Origin: Pelobacter sp.
Lineage (GTDB): Bacteria > Desulfobacterota > Desulfuromonadia > Geobacterales > Pseudopelobacteraceae
Length of the DNA stretch: 64,000 nucleotides
Direction: 5' to 3'
Assembly: GCA_030824515.1 (NCBI GenBank)
Contig: JAVBXN010000028.1
Location: forward strand, 1-64,000
Part shown: positions 34,355 through 43,770 of the stretch, in pieces
How the letters are laid out: the number at the start of each line of letters is the position of its first letter
How positions within the stretch are numbered: position 1 is the stretch's first letter
Made by a program: the position numbers and the translations under genes
Notes under the pieces: generated by a model
The model's database searches: none
The model's input: only the letters and a program-made list of their open reading frames with translations
Told to the model about the DNA's origin: nothing

Positions 34355-35728
34355 TTATTGCTGTCTGCGTATACGTGCCGCAAAAAAACCGTCTGTACCG
34401 TGACGGTGAGGCCAGGCCCTGAACATGCCGTAAAACTCGAACAGCTCATTCCAGGCCGGAAAAAGATCGTTCAGGTTTTCTAGCATGAATTCAGGGTGAT
34501 GCAAAAGAAATTCCTCCACAACCTCCTCGTTTTCTTCAACGGAAGTGGAGCAGGTCGAATAGAGTAACGAGCCTCCCGGTTTCAGCAAGGTTGCGGCGTT
34601 TTTCAGCAGAATTTTCTGTACCGCCGCCAGACGGGTTAGATCGCCATGATTCAGGCGCCACTTTGCTTCCGGATTGCGGCGGATTACGCCTAAACCGGAA
34701 CAGGGCGCGTCCAGCAGAATCCTGTCAAATAGCCCGCCGGGTAACGTATCAAGTCGATGCAAATCGGCAACCGCCGTGGACAGACAGTTTATGCCGAGCC
34801 GACCGGCATTTTCCTTCACTATGGTCAATTTAGACCGTGAAATATCGGTTGCGATCAATTTGCCATTGTCACCCATCTGCTGGGCAATATGACAGGCCTT
34901 GCCGCCGGGAGCGGCACAGGCGTCCCAGACAGACTGCCCCGGTTCCGCGCCCAACAGATATCCTGCCATCTGGGAGGCCTCGTCCTGGACCGCAAACAGG
35001 CCGGCTTCGAAACCGGGCAGATTGATGATCGCATGGCGACCGGCAATGACGATGCCATCGGGAGAGAAGCGACATGTAGTTGCCTCAACACCCTGTTTTT
35101 CGAATTCATCAAGCAATTCCGACCGGGTGGTACGGAGAGTGTTGACCCTGATCGTCAATGGCGGCTGCTGTGATGATGCCTCGGCCAGATGATTAGCTTC
35201 CTCGACACCCAATTGAGCGATCCAGTGTTCTACAAGCCACTCCGGATGGGAGTGACGGGCCGCTATCGATGCTGCCGGGCTGACAAGCGGGTCGGGAAAG
35301 GTGATCAAATCCCGTCGGCGGAGATAATTACGCAGCACAGCATTTACCAGTCCGCTTGTGCGGGGGGCGAGCTGCTTTGCAAGGTTGACCGACTCATTGA
35401 CCGCGGCCGACTCGGGAATCCGGTCGAGACAAGTCAACTGGTAAAGTCCTATTCTGAGTATGACCAGCGCCTGTGCGTCGAGTTCTTTGAGTGGTTTTTC
35501 AAGCAGTTGGGCAAGAACATGGTCCAACGTCCCCTGACGACGCAAGACACCGAAAACCAGTTCGGCAAATAATCCGCGATCGGGTCCGGTAAGGGCGCCG
35601 GACGCCAGCTCACTGTCAATCAGTCGATCGGCAAAGCCATCCTGTTTGCCGATGCGCTGCAGTGTATCAAAGGCCGCATGACGCGGATTGGCGGAAGGGG
35701 CGGTTTTTGAGGCACGTCTTATAATCAT
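34355..35728 (-). CDS. rsmB: 16S rRNA m5C967 methyltransferase
   Basis: This 457-residue protein has an N-terminal NusB-like domain (about 15-145), followed by a Rossmann methyltransferase: [18 protein letters not shown] (SAM loop), [18 protein letters not shown] (motif IV with the release Cys) and [16 protein letters not shown] (motif VI with the catalytic Cys). This matches RsmB, which methylates C967 of 16S rRNA in E. coli. GGGT precedes ATG. It is the first gene of an rsmB-rpe pair and diverges from the radical SAM gene. Confidence 0.94.
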   Translation of the reverse strand: MIIRRASKTAPSANPRHAAFDTLQRIGKQDGFADRLIDSELASGALTGPDRGLFAELVFGVLRRQGTLDHVLAQLLEKPLKELDAQALVILRIGLYQLTCLDRIPESAAVNESVNLAKQLAPRTSGLVNAVLRNYLRRRDLITFPDPLVSPAASIAARHSHPEWLVEHWIAQLGVEEANHLAEASSQQPPLTIRVNTLRTTRSELLDEFEKQGVEATTCRFSPDGIVIAGRHAIINLPGFEAGLFAVQDEASQMAGYLLGAEPGQSVWDACAAPGGKACHIAQQMGDNGKLIATDISRSKLTIVKENAGRLGINCLSTAVADLHRLDTLPGGLFDRILLDAPCSGLGVIRRNPEAKWRLNHGDLTRLAAVQKILLKNAATLLKPGGSLLYSTCSTSVEENEEVVEEFLLHHPEFMLENLNDLFPAWNELFEFYGMFRAWPHRHGTDGFFAARIRRQQ

Positions 35729-35926
35729 GGACCCTCATCATTAATTTAAATTTGCTGATAAAGCGAATAGAGGACATCATAGTCACCATGTCGTAAAAGT
35801 GCAAGCGCGGTTAACGGGAATAGCCCGGCAAAAGTCAGTAAATCGGCTATTTCCCTTGCATAGCCACCCCTGATTTGCTACATTTCCAGACCATCCAAAT
35901 TCCAGGAAAGAACTGAAACAATATTG

Positions 35927-38398
35927 ATGAATCTTCTTGCCGTTGAAAAACCTGCCCGCTACATGGGTGGCGAAATGGGCTCCATCCGCAAGGATGTCGC
36001 CGAACTGCGCTTTGCTTTGGCTTTTCCCGATGTCTATGAAGTCGGCATGAGCCATTTGGGTCTGCGTATTCTCTATCATGTCCTCAACGGAGTTGACGGC
36101 ATTGCGGCGGAAAGGGTTTTTGCCCCCTGGCCGGACATGGAGGAACAGCTCAGGGGGGCCGGCGATTCTCTGGCCACGCTGGAAAGTGGCACTCCGCTGG
36201 CTAATTGTGACATCATCGGCTTCACTCTGCAGTACGAGCTTTCCTACACCAACATCGTCAACATGTTGCGACTGGCCGGAATTCCGCTTTTGGCCGGTGA
36301 GCGCACCGACATCTTCCCGCTGGTCATTGCTGGCGGTCCCTGCGCCTATAACCCCGAGCCTCTGGCCCCTTTTCTGGATGCCGTGCTGCTGGGGGACGGC
36401 GAAGAAGCTGTGCTGGAAATTGCACGAGCGGTAATGGACGGCAAAAAGGGCAAAGAGTCTAAAGCACAACTACTTGAGCGGCTGGCCGCCATCGAAGGGG
36501 TCTATGTACCGTCGCTGTTCGAGCCAGAATATCATCCAGACGGCACCATCTCGGCCATTAACCCGCTCAAGCCCGGACACTCCAGGGTACGACGACGTTT
36601 TCTCGCGGATCTTGACTCGGCCCCCTACCCCTCTGTGCCGGTCGTTCCCTTCATGAAAACAGTGCATGACCGGGTAGCGGTCGAGATTGCCCGCGGCTGC
36701 ACTCGCGGTTGCCGTTTCTGCCAGGCCGGTTATATCTATCGTCCCTTGCGGGAACGTTCCCAGGACACGATCCTCAAGCTCGTTGACGAAGCACTGCAGG
36801 CGACCGGCTATGACGAAGTCTCGCTGCTATCCCTCTCCACAGGCGACTACTCCTGTGTAGCACCGCTATTATCCGAACTGATGTCCCGCTATGCCGAAGC
36901 CAGGGTGGCGGTTTCCCTGCCGTCGCTTCGAGTCGGTACCCTGACCGAGGGCCTGATCGAGGAGATCAAGAAGGTGCGCAAGACCGGCTTCACGCTGGCA
37001 CCCGAAGCGGGCAGCGACCGCATGCGCCGCGTCATCAACAAGGGCATCTCCGAGGACGACTTGATTGCAGGCGCAGCCAGCATCTACAATGCCGGCTGGC
37101 GGCTGATAAAGTTGTATTTCATGATCGGCCTGCCGGGTGAAACCGTGGAAGATGTGACACAGATCTCCACCCTGGCGCGCAAGGTAAAGGACCAGGCCAA
37201 GTCGGCCGGAGCAGGTGGCGATGTCAATGTTGCCGTCAGCACCTTTGTACCCAAGGCCCACACCCCTTTTCAATGGGAGCCGCAGATTTCCAAGCAGGAA
37301 ACGCTCGATTTGCAGTACCAGCTTCACTGCGATCTGAAAAAGCGCAAACTGAGATTCAAATGGCAGGACGCATCTCTGTCGCTGATGGAAGGGGTCTTTG
37401 CCCGTGGCGACCGTCGACTGGCGCCGGTTCTGATCAGAGCGGTTGAGCTGGGATGCCGCTTCGACGGCTGGGGCGACCATTTCTCGCTGGAAAGATGGCA
37501 GCAGGCTTTCAGCGACTGTGGCATCCAGCCGGAATGGTACCTGCGGCGGCGCGAACTGTCGGAAATACTGCCGTGGGAGCACTTGGACTGCGGCGTAACA
37601 CGCGAGTTCCTGCTGGCCGAACGTGAACGTGCAATCAGCGAGGCCGCCACCGAAGACTGCCGGAATGGAAAATGTACCGACTGCGGAGTCTGCGATTTTA
37701 AACAGATAACCACCAGGCTATCCGTCAAATCCGACCTGCAGCCTCGAAGCAAGGTCCCTGATATAGAACAACAGCCAGCCAGGGTTCGACTGCGGTTCGC
37801 CAAAAATGGCACCATGCGTTACCTGAGCCACCTCGAACTGATCACGGTCTTTACCCGTGCTGTCAGTCGTGGCGGAGTGCCGATCCTCTTTTCACAGGGC
37901 TTTCACCCGCATCCCCGTTTTTCTTTCGGCACAGCCACATCTGTCGGAGTTGAATCCAGGGCCGAGTACATGGATATGTTTATCGCGGCCGGGACCTCGG
38001 CAGCAGATGTTCAGGTACGGCTCAACACCGTACTGCCCGAAGGGTTGAGTATTCTGGAGTCTATCGAGGTAGACGTCAAAGCACCGTCGATTTCGACGCT
38101 GATTGATGCCACCCGCTACCGAATATATCTGGATTCCATCCCGGTCGATCAGCTGGTGGATCTATGTGTGCGTTTTTTGGCACACGATACTTTCGTAATT
38201 CAGCGAACCAAAAAAGGTGACGTGCAGGAAGTGGACCTCCGGCGCGAAACCGTTTCGCTGGGCACGGACGGTCAGGCCTTGGAACTGGTTGCAAAACGGG
38301 GCAAACCGCTTGAATTTGCCAGGGCCATCAGCGGTAACGACATGCTCAAGGGCGAGGACATCCGGATAGAGAAACTGGAAGTCATATTCGCCCAATAA
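35927..38398 (+). CDS. Radical SAM protein (TIGR03960-type) fused to DUF2344
   Basis: This 823-residue protein has a B12-binding-like N-terminal region (about 30-210: FPDVYEVGMSHLGLRILYHV), a radical SAM core with CTRGCRFCQAG (4Fe-4S cysteines CxxxCxxC) and a Cys-rich linker CRNGKCTDCGVCDF. A C-terminal DUF2344 domain follows (about 605-820: RVRLRFAKNGTMRYLSHLEL). The fusion is known and precedes an RNase E/G gene in many bacteria, as here; relatives are thought to act in RNA or translation-related modification, but the substrate is unproven. The ATG at 35927 is preferred to the TTG one codon earlier. Confidence 0.92.
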   Translation: MNLLAVEKPARYMGGEMGSIRKDVAELRFALAFPDVYEVGMSHLGLRILYHVLNGVDGIAAERVFAPWPDMEEQLRGAGDSLATLESGTPLANCDIIGFTLQYELSYTNIVNMLRLAGIPLLAGERTDIFPLVIAGGPCAYNPEPLAPFLDAVLLGDGEEAVLEIARAVMDGKKGKESKAQLLERLAAIEGVYVPSLFEPEYHPDGTISAINPLKPGHSRVRRRFLADLDSAPYPSVPVVPFMKTVHDRVAVEIARGCTRGCRFCQAGYIYRPLRERSQDTILKLVDEALQATGYDEVSLLSLSTGDYSCVAPLLSELMSRYAEARVAVSLPSLRVGTLTEGLIEEIKKVRKTGFTLAPEAGSDRMRRVINKGISEDDLIAGAASIYNAGWRLIKLYFMIGLPGETVEDVTQISTLARKVKDQAKSAGAGGDVNVAVSTFVPKAHTPFQWEPQISKQETLDLQYQLHCDLKKRKLRFKWQDASLSLMEGVFARGDRRLAPVLIRAVELGCRFDGWGDHFSLERWQQAFSDCGIQPEWYLRRRELSEILPWEHLDCGVTREFLLAERERAISEAATEDCRNGKCTDCGVCDFKQITTRLSVKSDLQPRSKVPDIEQQPARVRLRFAKNGTMRYLSHLELITVFTRAVSRGGVPILFSQGFHPHPRFSFGTATSVGVESRAEYMDMFIAAGTSAADVQVRLNTVLPEGLSILESIEVDVKAPSISTLIDATRYRIYLDSIPVDQLVDLCVRFLAHDTFVIQRTKKGDVQEVDLRRETVSLGTDGQALELVAKRGKPLEFARAISGNDMLKGEDIRIEKLEVIFAQ

Positions 38399-38443
38399 CG
38401 TTTATTCACAAATTTCAATTTTACATATACGGAGAAAACCACC

Positions 38444-39970
38444 ATGGGAGCAGAGTTAGTAATCAATGCCGCCTCCCACGAAACCCGCATTGCGCTGATC
38501 GAGAACGGCACCATTGCCGAACTGTACATCGAACGCAGCCGCGAAAAGGGGATCGTGGGCAACATCTACAAGGGGCGCGTGATCCGGGTATTGCCCGGAA
38601 TGCAGGCTGCCTTCGTTGACATCGGTCTCGAAAAAGCAGCTTTTCTGTATGTCGCCGACGTTTTTGACGCGATTGAAGAGTATGAGTCGCTGCTTGACAG
38701 CGGCAACAAAAAGGATGATGAGTCTCACGAGGTGCAGGAACCGGGCGGACACCCGGAATTTCGACCACTGCATCCGATCGAGGACCTGCTGCAGGAAGGG
38801 CAGGAACTGCTGGTGCAGATTTCGAAGGAGCCGCTGGGAACCAAGGGTGCTCGCATAACATCGCATATTTCGCTGCCGGGCCGGCACCTGGTATACATGC
38901 CGACCGTCGATCACATCGGTATCTCACGACGGATCGAGGACGAGGAGGAGCGGGAGCGGCTGCGTGAAGTTGTAGAGCGCCTCAAACAACCAGGCTCAGG
39001 CTATATCGTCAGAACGGTGTCGGAAGGAAAAAGCGAAGAGGATCTGGTAGCGGATATCCAGTACCTTTCCACACTCTGGAACGAGATCTCTACCCGTAAG
39101 GATAAGGCAGCCGTGCCTTCGCTGTTGCACTCCGACCTGGATGTGGTTCAGAAGGTTGTGCGCGACATCGTTACAGAGCAGGTTGACAGGATCGTAGTTG
39201 ATTCCAAGACCGACTATGACCGGATCGTGCAGTTCATCTCCACTTTTGCAGCCAAGATGAAATATGCGATCGAACTGTACGACGAGGAAGAGCCGATCTT
39301 CGATCACTACGGCCTGGAGGTCGAGATCAGCCGCGCTCTGGGACGCAAGGTGTGGCTCAAATCCGGCGGCTACATCATTATCGAACAGACCGAGGCGCTG
39401 ACCGCGATCGATGTCAATACCGGCCGCTTCGTCGGCAAGCATAACCTGGAAGACACGATCCTCAAAACCAACCTTGAAGCGGTCAAGGAAATCGCCTATC
39501 AGCTGCGTCTACGCAATATCGGCGGCATCATCATAATCGACTTCATAGACATGGAAAAAGAGGTCAACCGCGAGAAGGTCTTTGGTGCGCTGGAAGAAGC
39601 GCTCAAGGCGGACAAGTCAAAAACCAATATACTGAAAATATCCGAACTCGGGCTGGTAGAAATGACCAGAAAACGGGTGCGGGAGAGCATCGGCAGAATG
39701 ATGTGTGAACCATGCACCTACTGTGAAGGACGTGGATATATCAAATCCAAAACGACCATCTGCCACGAGATTTTTCGCGAATTACGTCGTGAGATGCTTG
39801 ACATACGAGGAACCAAGGCAACCGTGACAGTTCATCCACTTGTCGCAGATCTTTTGTACGACGAGGAAAGACGGGGGCTTGAGGAGTTGGAAAAGAAGTT
39901 CAAAAAGCGGATCACGGTGCGCGCCAAGCCGGGCTTTCACCAGGAACAGTTTGAAATTCTGATCAACTGA
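38444..39970 (+). CDS. rng: Ribonuclease E/G family (RNase G)
   Basis: This 508-residue endoribonuclease has an S1 RNA-binding domain (about 38-130: GNIYKGRVIRVLPGMQAAFVD), the catalytic DNase-I-like domain with ALTAIDVNTGRF, and the DFIDM acidic pair. The zinc-link cysteines are CEPCTYCEGRG near 425-435. It lacks the long C-terminal scaffold of RNase E. GGAGA precedes ATG. It probably processes rRNA and degrades mRNA, and shares a message with the radical SAM fusion 45 bases upstream. Confidence 0.95.
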   Translation: MGAELVINAASHETRIALIENGTIAELYIERSREKGIVGNIYKGRVIRVLPGMQAAFVDIGLEKAAFLYVADVFDAIEEYESLLDSGNKKDDESHEVQEPGGHPEFRPLHPIEDLLQEGQELLVQISKEPLGTKGARITSHISLPGRHLVYMPTVDHIGISRRIEDEEERERLREVVERLKQPGSGYIVRTVSEGKSEEDLVADIQYLSTLWNEISTRKDKAAVPSLLHSDLDVVQKVVRDIVTEQVDRIVVDSKTDYDRIVQFISTFAAKMKYAIELYDEEEPIFDHYGLEVEISRALGRKVWLKSGGYIIIEQTEALTAIDVNTGRFVGKHNLEDTILKTNLEAVKEIAYQLRLRNIGGIIIIDFIDMEKEVNREKVFGALEEALKADKSKTNILKISELGLVEMTRKRVRESIGRMMCEPCTYCEGRGYIKSKTTICHEIFRELRREMLDIRGTKATVTVHPLVADLLYDEERRGLEELEKKFKKRITVRAKPGFHQEQFEILIN

Positions 39971-39997
39971 ACAGGCAAGAGGCAACAAATTAATTAT

Positions 39998-40032
39998 GTC
40001 AAATGGCGGGGGTGCTACCACCGCCATTTGAC
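39998..40032. terminator. Hairpin after rng, possible terminator
   Basis: A perfect 12-bp stem (GTCAAATGGCGG at 39998-40009 with 40021-40032) lies between convergent rng and the ribbon-helix-helix gene. There is no clear T run on either side, so it may be a processing or rho-linked 3' end instead. Confidence 0.5.
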
Positions 40033-40050
40033 GTATAAACGTTCTAAGCT

Positions 40051-40236
40051 TTATGCTGCCTTCTGATTCAGAGTATCCTGCTGATAATGTGCGGTAAAGT
40101 ACTCCATCGCTTCACGCATGATCACGGAAATGCTCTTATTGGTTGTGCTCATCAGGCTTTCCAAGTGTTCACGCTCTTCATCGCTGACTCTCATCGAAAT
40201 GACATTGTAACGTGGATTCTCTCTCATTCTTCCCAT
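40051..40236 (-). CDS. Ribbon-helix-helix DNA-binding protein
   Basis: This 61-residue protein has the RHH (CopG/Arc-like) layout: an N-terminal beta strand (YNVISMRVSDEE), a helix (REHLESLMSTTNKS) and a second helix (SVIMREAMEYFTAHY). Dimers of such proteins bind DNA through the strand. AGGAGGAAG precedes ATG. No toxin gene adjoins it, so it is more likely a stand-alone regulator than an antitoxin. It is preceded by a candidate operator and a sigma-54-type promoter, and lies between rng and the hydrogenase-like activator. Confidence 0.9.
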   Translation of the reverse strand: MGRMRENPRYNVISMRVSDEEREHLESLMSTTNKSISVIMREAMEYFTAHYQQDTLNQKAA

Positions 40237-40271
40237 TGTAATCTTCCTCCTGGCATTTTTTTATGGTTTGT

Positions 40272-40291
40272 TTCGTGCGTTTTCGAACGAA
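40272..40291. promoter_or_regulatory. Candidate operator upstream of the RHH gene
   Basis: TTCGTGCG (40272-40279) and CGAACGAA (40284-40291) form an inverted repeat with one mismatch around TTTT. It sits just downstream of the predicted transcription start, where it could be an autoregulatory site for the RHH dimer. Confidence 0.4.
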
Positions 40292-40304
40292 TGTACCGTT
40301 TATC

Positions 40305-40323
40305 TAGCCAGTATCGTGCCAAG
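40305..40323 (-). promoter_or_regulatory. Sigma-54-type promoter for the RHH gene
   Basis: On the minus strand it reads CTTGGCACGATACTGGCTA. GG (40320-40319) and GC (40308-40307) are separated by ten bases. The -24 box matches fully and the -12 box TGGCT differs from TTGCT at one base. Initiation near 40296 leaves about 60 bases before the RHH start. The sigma-54 activator at 40493-42769 is immediately upstream on the same strand. Apart from these sites, the 40237-40492 gap holds nothing I can identify. Confidence 0.65.
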
Positions 40324-40492
40324 TCCTACATAAAATAAAATACGCAATGATGTCATTTAATTAGATGAATTGCTTAAAGCGTCTACTACGCGGGTTGTAA
40401 AAACATGTGTCATGTTTGGCGCACTAGTGGCCAAAAGTATACACAATTTTATAACACAAACCTGCAGCAGGGGCGGCTCTACTAAGAATTTA

Positions 40493-42769
40493 TTAATTTT
40501 TACCGTTTGCTACCCGAACGACTTCAATACCATGTTTTACAAGTATGCGATAAAACGTGCGACGTGGAACATTGGCCAGTCGGGCGGCTTTTGCAACATT
40601 TCCACCGGTCTCTTCAAGATACCGCAAAATAATGTTCTTCTCGGTACGCCCGACCTGCAGCTCCCGCTCCGCCTTGAAGGAAACCCGGCGACGGTTGGCG
40701 TCGTCATCATGGCATGTCTCATAGGTGCTTCTGAAAATAGTCGGGAGGGTTTCCAGGCGGACCGGCCCCTCCTTGGTCAGAACGGAAGCACGCTCTATCA
40801 CATTCTGCATCTCGCGTATATTGCCCGGCCAGGGGTAGTGTTGCATGGCCCTTATGGCACGCTCTTCGATACCGGCAATTGACTTGTTAAGCTTTTTACG
40901 TGCTTTTTCGATGAAATGCAGTGCAAGCTCCGGCACTGATTCCACGCGGTCACGAAGTGGAGGCAAGGTAATGCAAAAAACGTTCAGACGGTAGTACAGG
41001 TCTTCTCGGAACCACCCCTCACGAACACCCAATTCCAGATCCTTGTTGGTGGCAGCAATCAGGCGCACATCGACTTTGCGAGCGTTGATGCCGCCGACAG
41101 GACGCACTTCACCCAGATCCAGCACCCTCAACAACTCAGCCTGAAGCTTGGGGGTGATATCGCCGATTTCATCGAGGAAAATCGTTCCGCCGTTAGCAGC
41201 CTCGAAAAGCCCCTTCTTGTCCGATGTGGCACCGGTAAACGATCCTTTTTTATGACCAAACAGTTCACTTTCCAGCAATGAATCGGTAATCGTAGTACAG
41301 TTAACCGTCATGAGCGGCTTGTCGTTGCGCAGGCTCATTCGGTGAATAGCACGAGCCGTCAACTCTTTACCGGTGCCGGTCTCACCTCTGATCAACACCG
41401 TCGTCGGAGTGGGAGCAACCTGACTGATAAGCCCCATTACCTCGTGTATTCCCGGGTCACTGCCGATAATCAGGTCATCTCCCGCCTGACGGTCAAGCTC
41501 GCGACGCACCAGTTCGTATTTCTGCATCAGGCGCCCGCGATCTTCGTCAATCTGCTGCATGTTGTGCGGCAGGCACATCTCGATATCGGCCAAACCCTGG
41601 AATACGGCCACCGCATGCTCTCTGCAGGTATTATAGCCACAGGCCCGGCAGTTCATCTCATCCCCTTGGGTAAATTTATTGGTGGAATGCAGGATGCGTT
41701 TGACATCGTCCTTTCCCGGTGTAGCAAGCTTGCGCGACTTGTCCGAATATGATCTCGAAAGATCCGGCATCACCAGCGCCGGTCGATAATGCGGAGCAGT
41801 GGCGTATTCGAGCTTGCTGTTGCTGTGGCAGACTATCAACTTGCGTTTATAAAAGTAATTCAGGTCCGTATCGCGGGTCGGTCCATCCACGCAACCTCCG
41901 TCACAGAAGCGCAGATCGACAAACGAAGGCGAAACCCTGTCCGTAGCCAAATCACGTATTATTCCAATGGTATGCGATTCCCCTTCGGCACTGACAGTTT
42001 CCGTATCCAGCAGATCAGGCTCAAATCCGAATACCTTGAGCGGAGCACCGGTCAAGGTGAAAAGACGCGCAGAACCCGGGTCAAGCCCATCGAAAGGCAT
42101 TTCCGCCAGAGAGGCGGGTGTAATCCTGCGGTTTTTCAGTAGCTTGTCAATTTCCTGGTAAGTCAGCACCACATCAATGGCGTTCGACTCCTCAGACTGA
42201 ATCTCAAATTTGGCTGCAATACAACTGCTGACATAAACAACCTTGGTGTCTTCACCCCGAATGCTTTTTATGAAGCGGCCCATGGCAATCATCGGAGAAA
42301 CAACCGGCATAATGTTGGGAAGCAGCGATGGATAATGGCGCTCAATCAGGTCAACAACTGCGGGACAGTGTGACGATATTAATGGTTTGTCCGCGCACTG
42401 CAGGGCTTCACGATAGCTGTTGGCGATCATGCTGGCTCCATATGCGCCTTCGTGCACCTCGCAAAAACCCAGGCTTTTCAATGATGCAACCAACTGGCCT
42501 GGCATCAGCGAGTGAAAGAAGGTGGGAAATGAACACCCCAACACAGCGACCACAGGCGCACCGGAAGCAAGCATCTCCTGGGTTTTAACCATACGGTCCA
42601 CCACCACCTTGGCCTTCTGCGGGCAACTGAGACAATTACCACAACCAATACAGCGGTCATACATGATCTGGGCAAAGCCCTGGTCAACCTTGATGGCCTT
42701 GACAGGACAGCTGCGAACACAGGAGTAGCAACGCCGGCAGCGCTCCTTATAGGTGATAATAGGTTCCAT
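40493..42769 (-). CDS. Sigma-54 activator fused to ferredoxin and [FeFe]-hydrogenase-like domains
   Basis: This 758-residue fusion begins with two 4Fe-4S motifs (Cys11,14,17,21 and Cys40,43,46,49). An [FeFe]-hydrogenase-like domain follows (about 65-300), with degenerate L1 (SHCPA, Cys135), L2 (SSCIAAKFE, Cys183) and L3 (FCDGGC, Cys289/293) regions. A further four-Cys cluster site comes next (Cys374, 377, 382, 399). The AAA+ domain has GETGTGKE (462-469), GSFTGA (509-514, a GAFTGA variant) and DEIG (533-536). A Fis-type helix-turn-helix ends the protein (about 720-748). The loss of most H-cluster cysteines suggests sensing of redox state, H2 or CO rather than catalysis. A GGGA precedes ATG. 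Related fusions exist in Geobacter. Confidence 0.92.
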   Translation of the reverse strand: MEPIITYKERCRRCYSCVRSCPVKAIKVDQGFAQIMYDRCIGCGNCLSCPQKAKVVVDRMVKTQEMLASGAPVVAVLGCSFPTFFHSLMPGQLVASLKSLGFCEVHEGAYGASMIANSYREALQCADKPLISSHCPAVVDLIERHYPSLLPNIMPVVSPMIAMGRFIKSIRGEDTKVVYVSSCIAAKFEIQSEESNAIDVVLTYQEIDKLLKNRRITPASLAEMPFDGLDPGSARLFTLTGAPLKVFGFEPDLLDTETVSAEGESHTIGIIRDLATDRVSPSFVDLRFCDGGCVDGPTRDTDLNYFYKRKLIVCHSNSKLEYATAPHYRPALVMPDLSRSYSDKSRKLATPGKDDVKRILHSTNKFTQGDEMNCRACGYNTCREHAVAVFQGLADIEMCLPHNMQQIDEDRGRLMQKYELVRRELDRQAGDDLIIGSDPGIHEVMGLISQVAPTPTTVLIRGETGTGKELTARAIHRMSLRNDKPLMTVNCTTITDSLLESELFGHKKGSFTGATSDKKGLFEAANGGTIFLDEIGDITPKLQAELLRVLDLGEVRPVGGINARKVDVRLIAATNKDLELGVREGWFREDLYYRLNVFCITLPPLRDRVESVPELALHFIEKARKKLNKSIAGIEERAIRAMQHYPWPGNIREMQNVIERASVLTKEGPVRLETLPTIFRSTYETCHDDDANRRRVSFKAERELQVGRTEKNIILRYLEETGGNVAKAARLANVPRRTFYRILVKHGIEVVRVANGKN

Positions 42770-42938
42770 TGATTCCCGTCCCTATAAAATACTTGAATTG
42801 ACTGATCTGTTTTTAACTACAATACACAAGTTTCACAAAGTGTGCAACTTTTGACACACATTATTTTTAGAAATTTTTTAGCCATTTATCTGACACTTCC
42901 CAATCTACTGATGTTGCCGGTATCATTTATAATTTAGC

Positions 42939-42966
42939 TTGACAGCCACCCCTTCTATGATATTGT
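42939..42966 (+). promoter_or_regulatory. Sigma-70-type promoter of the eCIS cluster
   Basis: A perfect TTGACA (42939-42944) and TATTGT (42961-42966) are 16 bases apart. Initiation near 42973 gives a leader of about 230 bases, which includes the hairpin at 43065-43127. Confidence 0.6.
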
Positions 42967-43064
42967 GCAAATTAAAATTTATGAATTTATGGTGACGAAG
43001 GGCCGGATTTCACACTGGACTTGGGTTCCATTTATCCCCAGCACTTGAATAGTTCCCCCCAAGT

Positions 43065-43127
43065 TGGTCGAATTGCCGGAAACAGCCGCTATTAAATGGT
43101 TGCACCGCTGGAATTCGACCATTTTTT
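43065..43127 (+). terminator. Terminator-like hairpin in the eCIS leader
   Basis: TGGTCGAATT (43065-43074) pairs perfectly with AATTCGACCA (43112-43121), and six T residues follow. The 37-base centre can itself fold partly. It is an intrinsic-terminator shape between the promoter and the first gene, so it may act as an attenuator or leader checkpoint rather than ending an upstream gene. Confidence 0.65.
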
Positions 43128-43200
43128 GTTTTGCTTAAGACAAAAGGATACTTGAGACGACCATTTGTGTCACTTCTGACCAGAAAGCAGCCGGATCAAA

Positions 43201-43770
43201 ATGCTAGACCTCGCCATTACTTTTCTTAAAGATCAACTGAACTCATACTTTCTGACCCGGACCGGTTCCGATTCGGTGAAGGCAACAATGAGCAAGCTGG
43301 TTGACGAGTCGGGCAAGTACGCCTTCGATATCGACAACATCTGTTGCACGATCATCAACATCGAGGAAGAACGGATCATGAAGTTCCATCTCCCTGACTA
43401 CACCAACGTCAACGGCCAGCACATCGTGCTGGAGCCGGAACTCAAACTCAACCTGCACGTGATGTTTGCGGCTAACTTCACGCACTACGACCAGGCTCTC
43501 AAATATATCTCCCACGCCTTGACCTATTTCCAGGCTCATCCGGTATTCGATTCGGATGAATATCCGGCTCTGCCAACCCAGATCGGCAAACTGACCGTGG
43601 AACTCATGTCGCCCAATTATGAACAGCTGAATCAGATCTGGGCCTTCATCGGTGGCAGGCAGTTGCCGTCGATAATCTATAAAGTACGCATGGTAACACT
43701 GCAGGATGGGGCACAAACAACGGTTCAACCTCCACTTACGACCATCAACGCAACCATCCGGAACCGATGA
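43201..43770 (+). CDS. eCIS cap/tail-terminator protein (DUF4255, Pvc16/Afp16-like)
   Basis: This 189-residue protein has the DUF4255 (Pvc16_N) pattern: MLDLAITFLKDQLNSYFL at the N terminus, IVLEPELKLNLHVMFAANF, and LTVELMSPNYEQLNQIWAF. In Afp and PVC particles Afp16/Pvc16 caps the distal end of the tube and sheath and fixes tail length. As first gene of the cluster it follows a promoter and a leader hairpin. The ribosome binding site is weak. Its TGA overlaps the start of the next gene. Confidence 0.88.
   Translation: MLDLAITFLKDQLNSYFLTRTGSDSVKATMSKLVDESGKYAFDIDNICCTIINIEEERIMKFHLPDYTNVNGQHIVLEPELKLNLHVMFAANFTHYDQALKYISHALTYFQAHPVFDSDEYPALPTQIGKLTVELMSPNYEQLNQIWAFIGGRQLPSIIYKVRMVTLQDGAQTTVQPPLTTINATIRNR

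Larger units (their letters stand above)
42770..43200. other. Divergent intergenic region before the eCIS cluster
   Basis: This 430-base AT-rich gap separates the sigma-54 activator from the first eCIS gene. It contains GTGTG-N10-CACAC (42840-42859), a possible protein-binding site, then a sigma-70-type promoter (42939-42966) and a terminator-like hairpin (43065-43127). No ORF of coding quality or tRNA is seen. Only a weak GGA-type ribosome binding site precedes ATG 43201. Confidence 0.6.

Noticed and set aside
43065-43127. Ordinary 3' terminator of an upstream gene
   Set aside because: The neighbouring gene upstream reads the other way, so no plus-strand gene ends here; a leader role is more likely.
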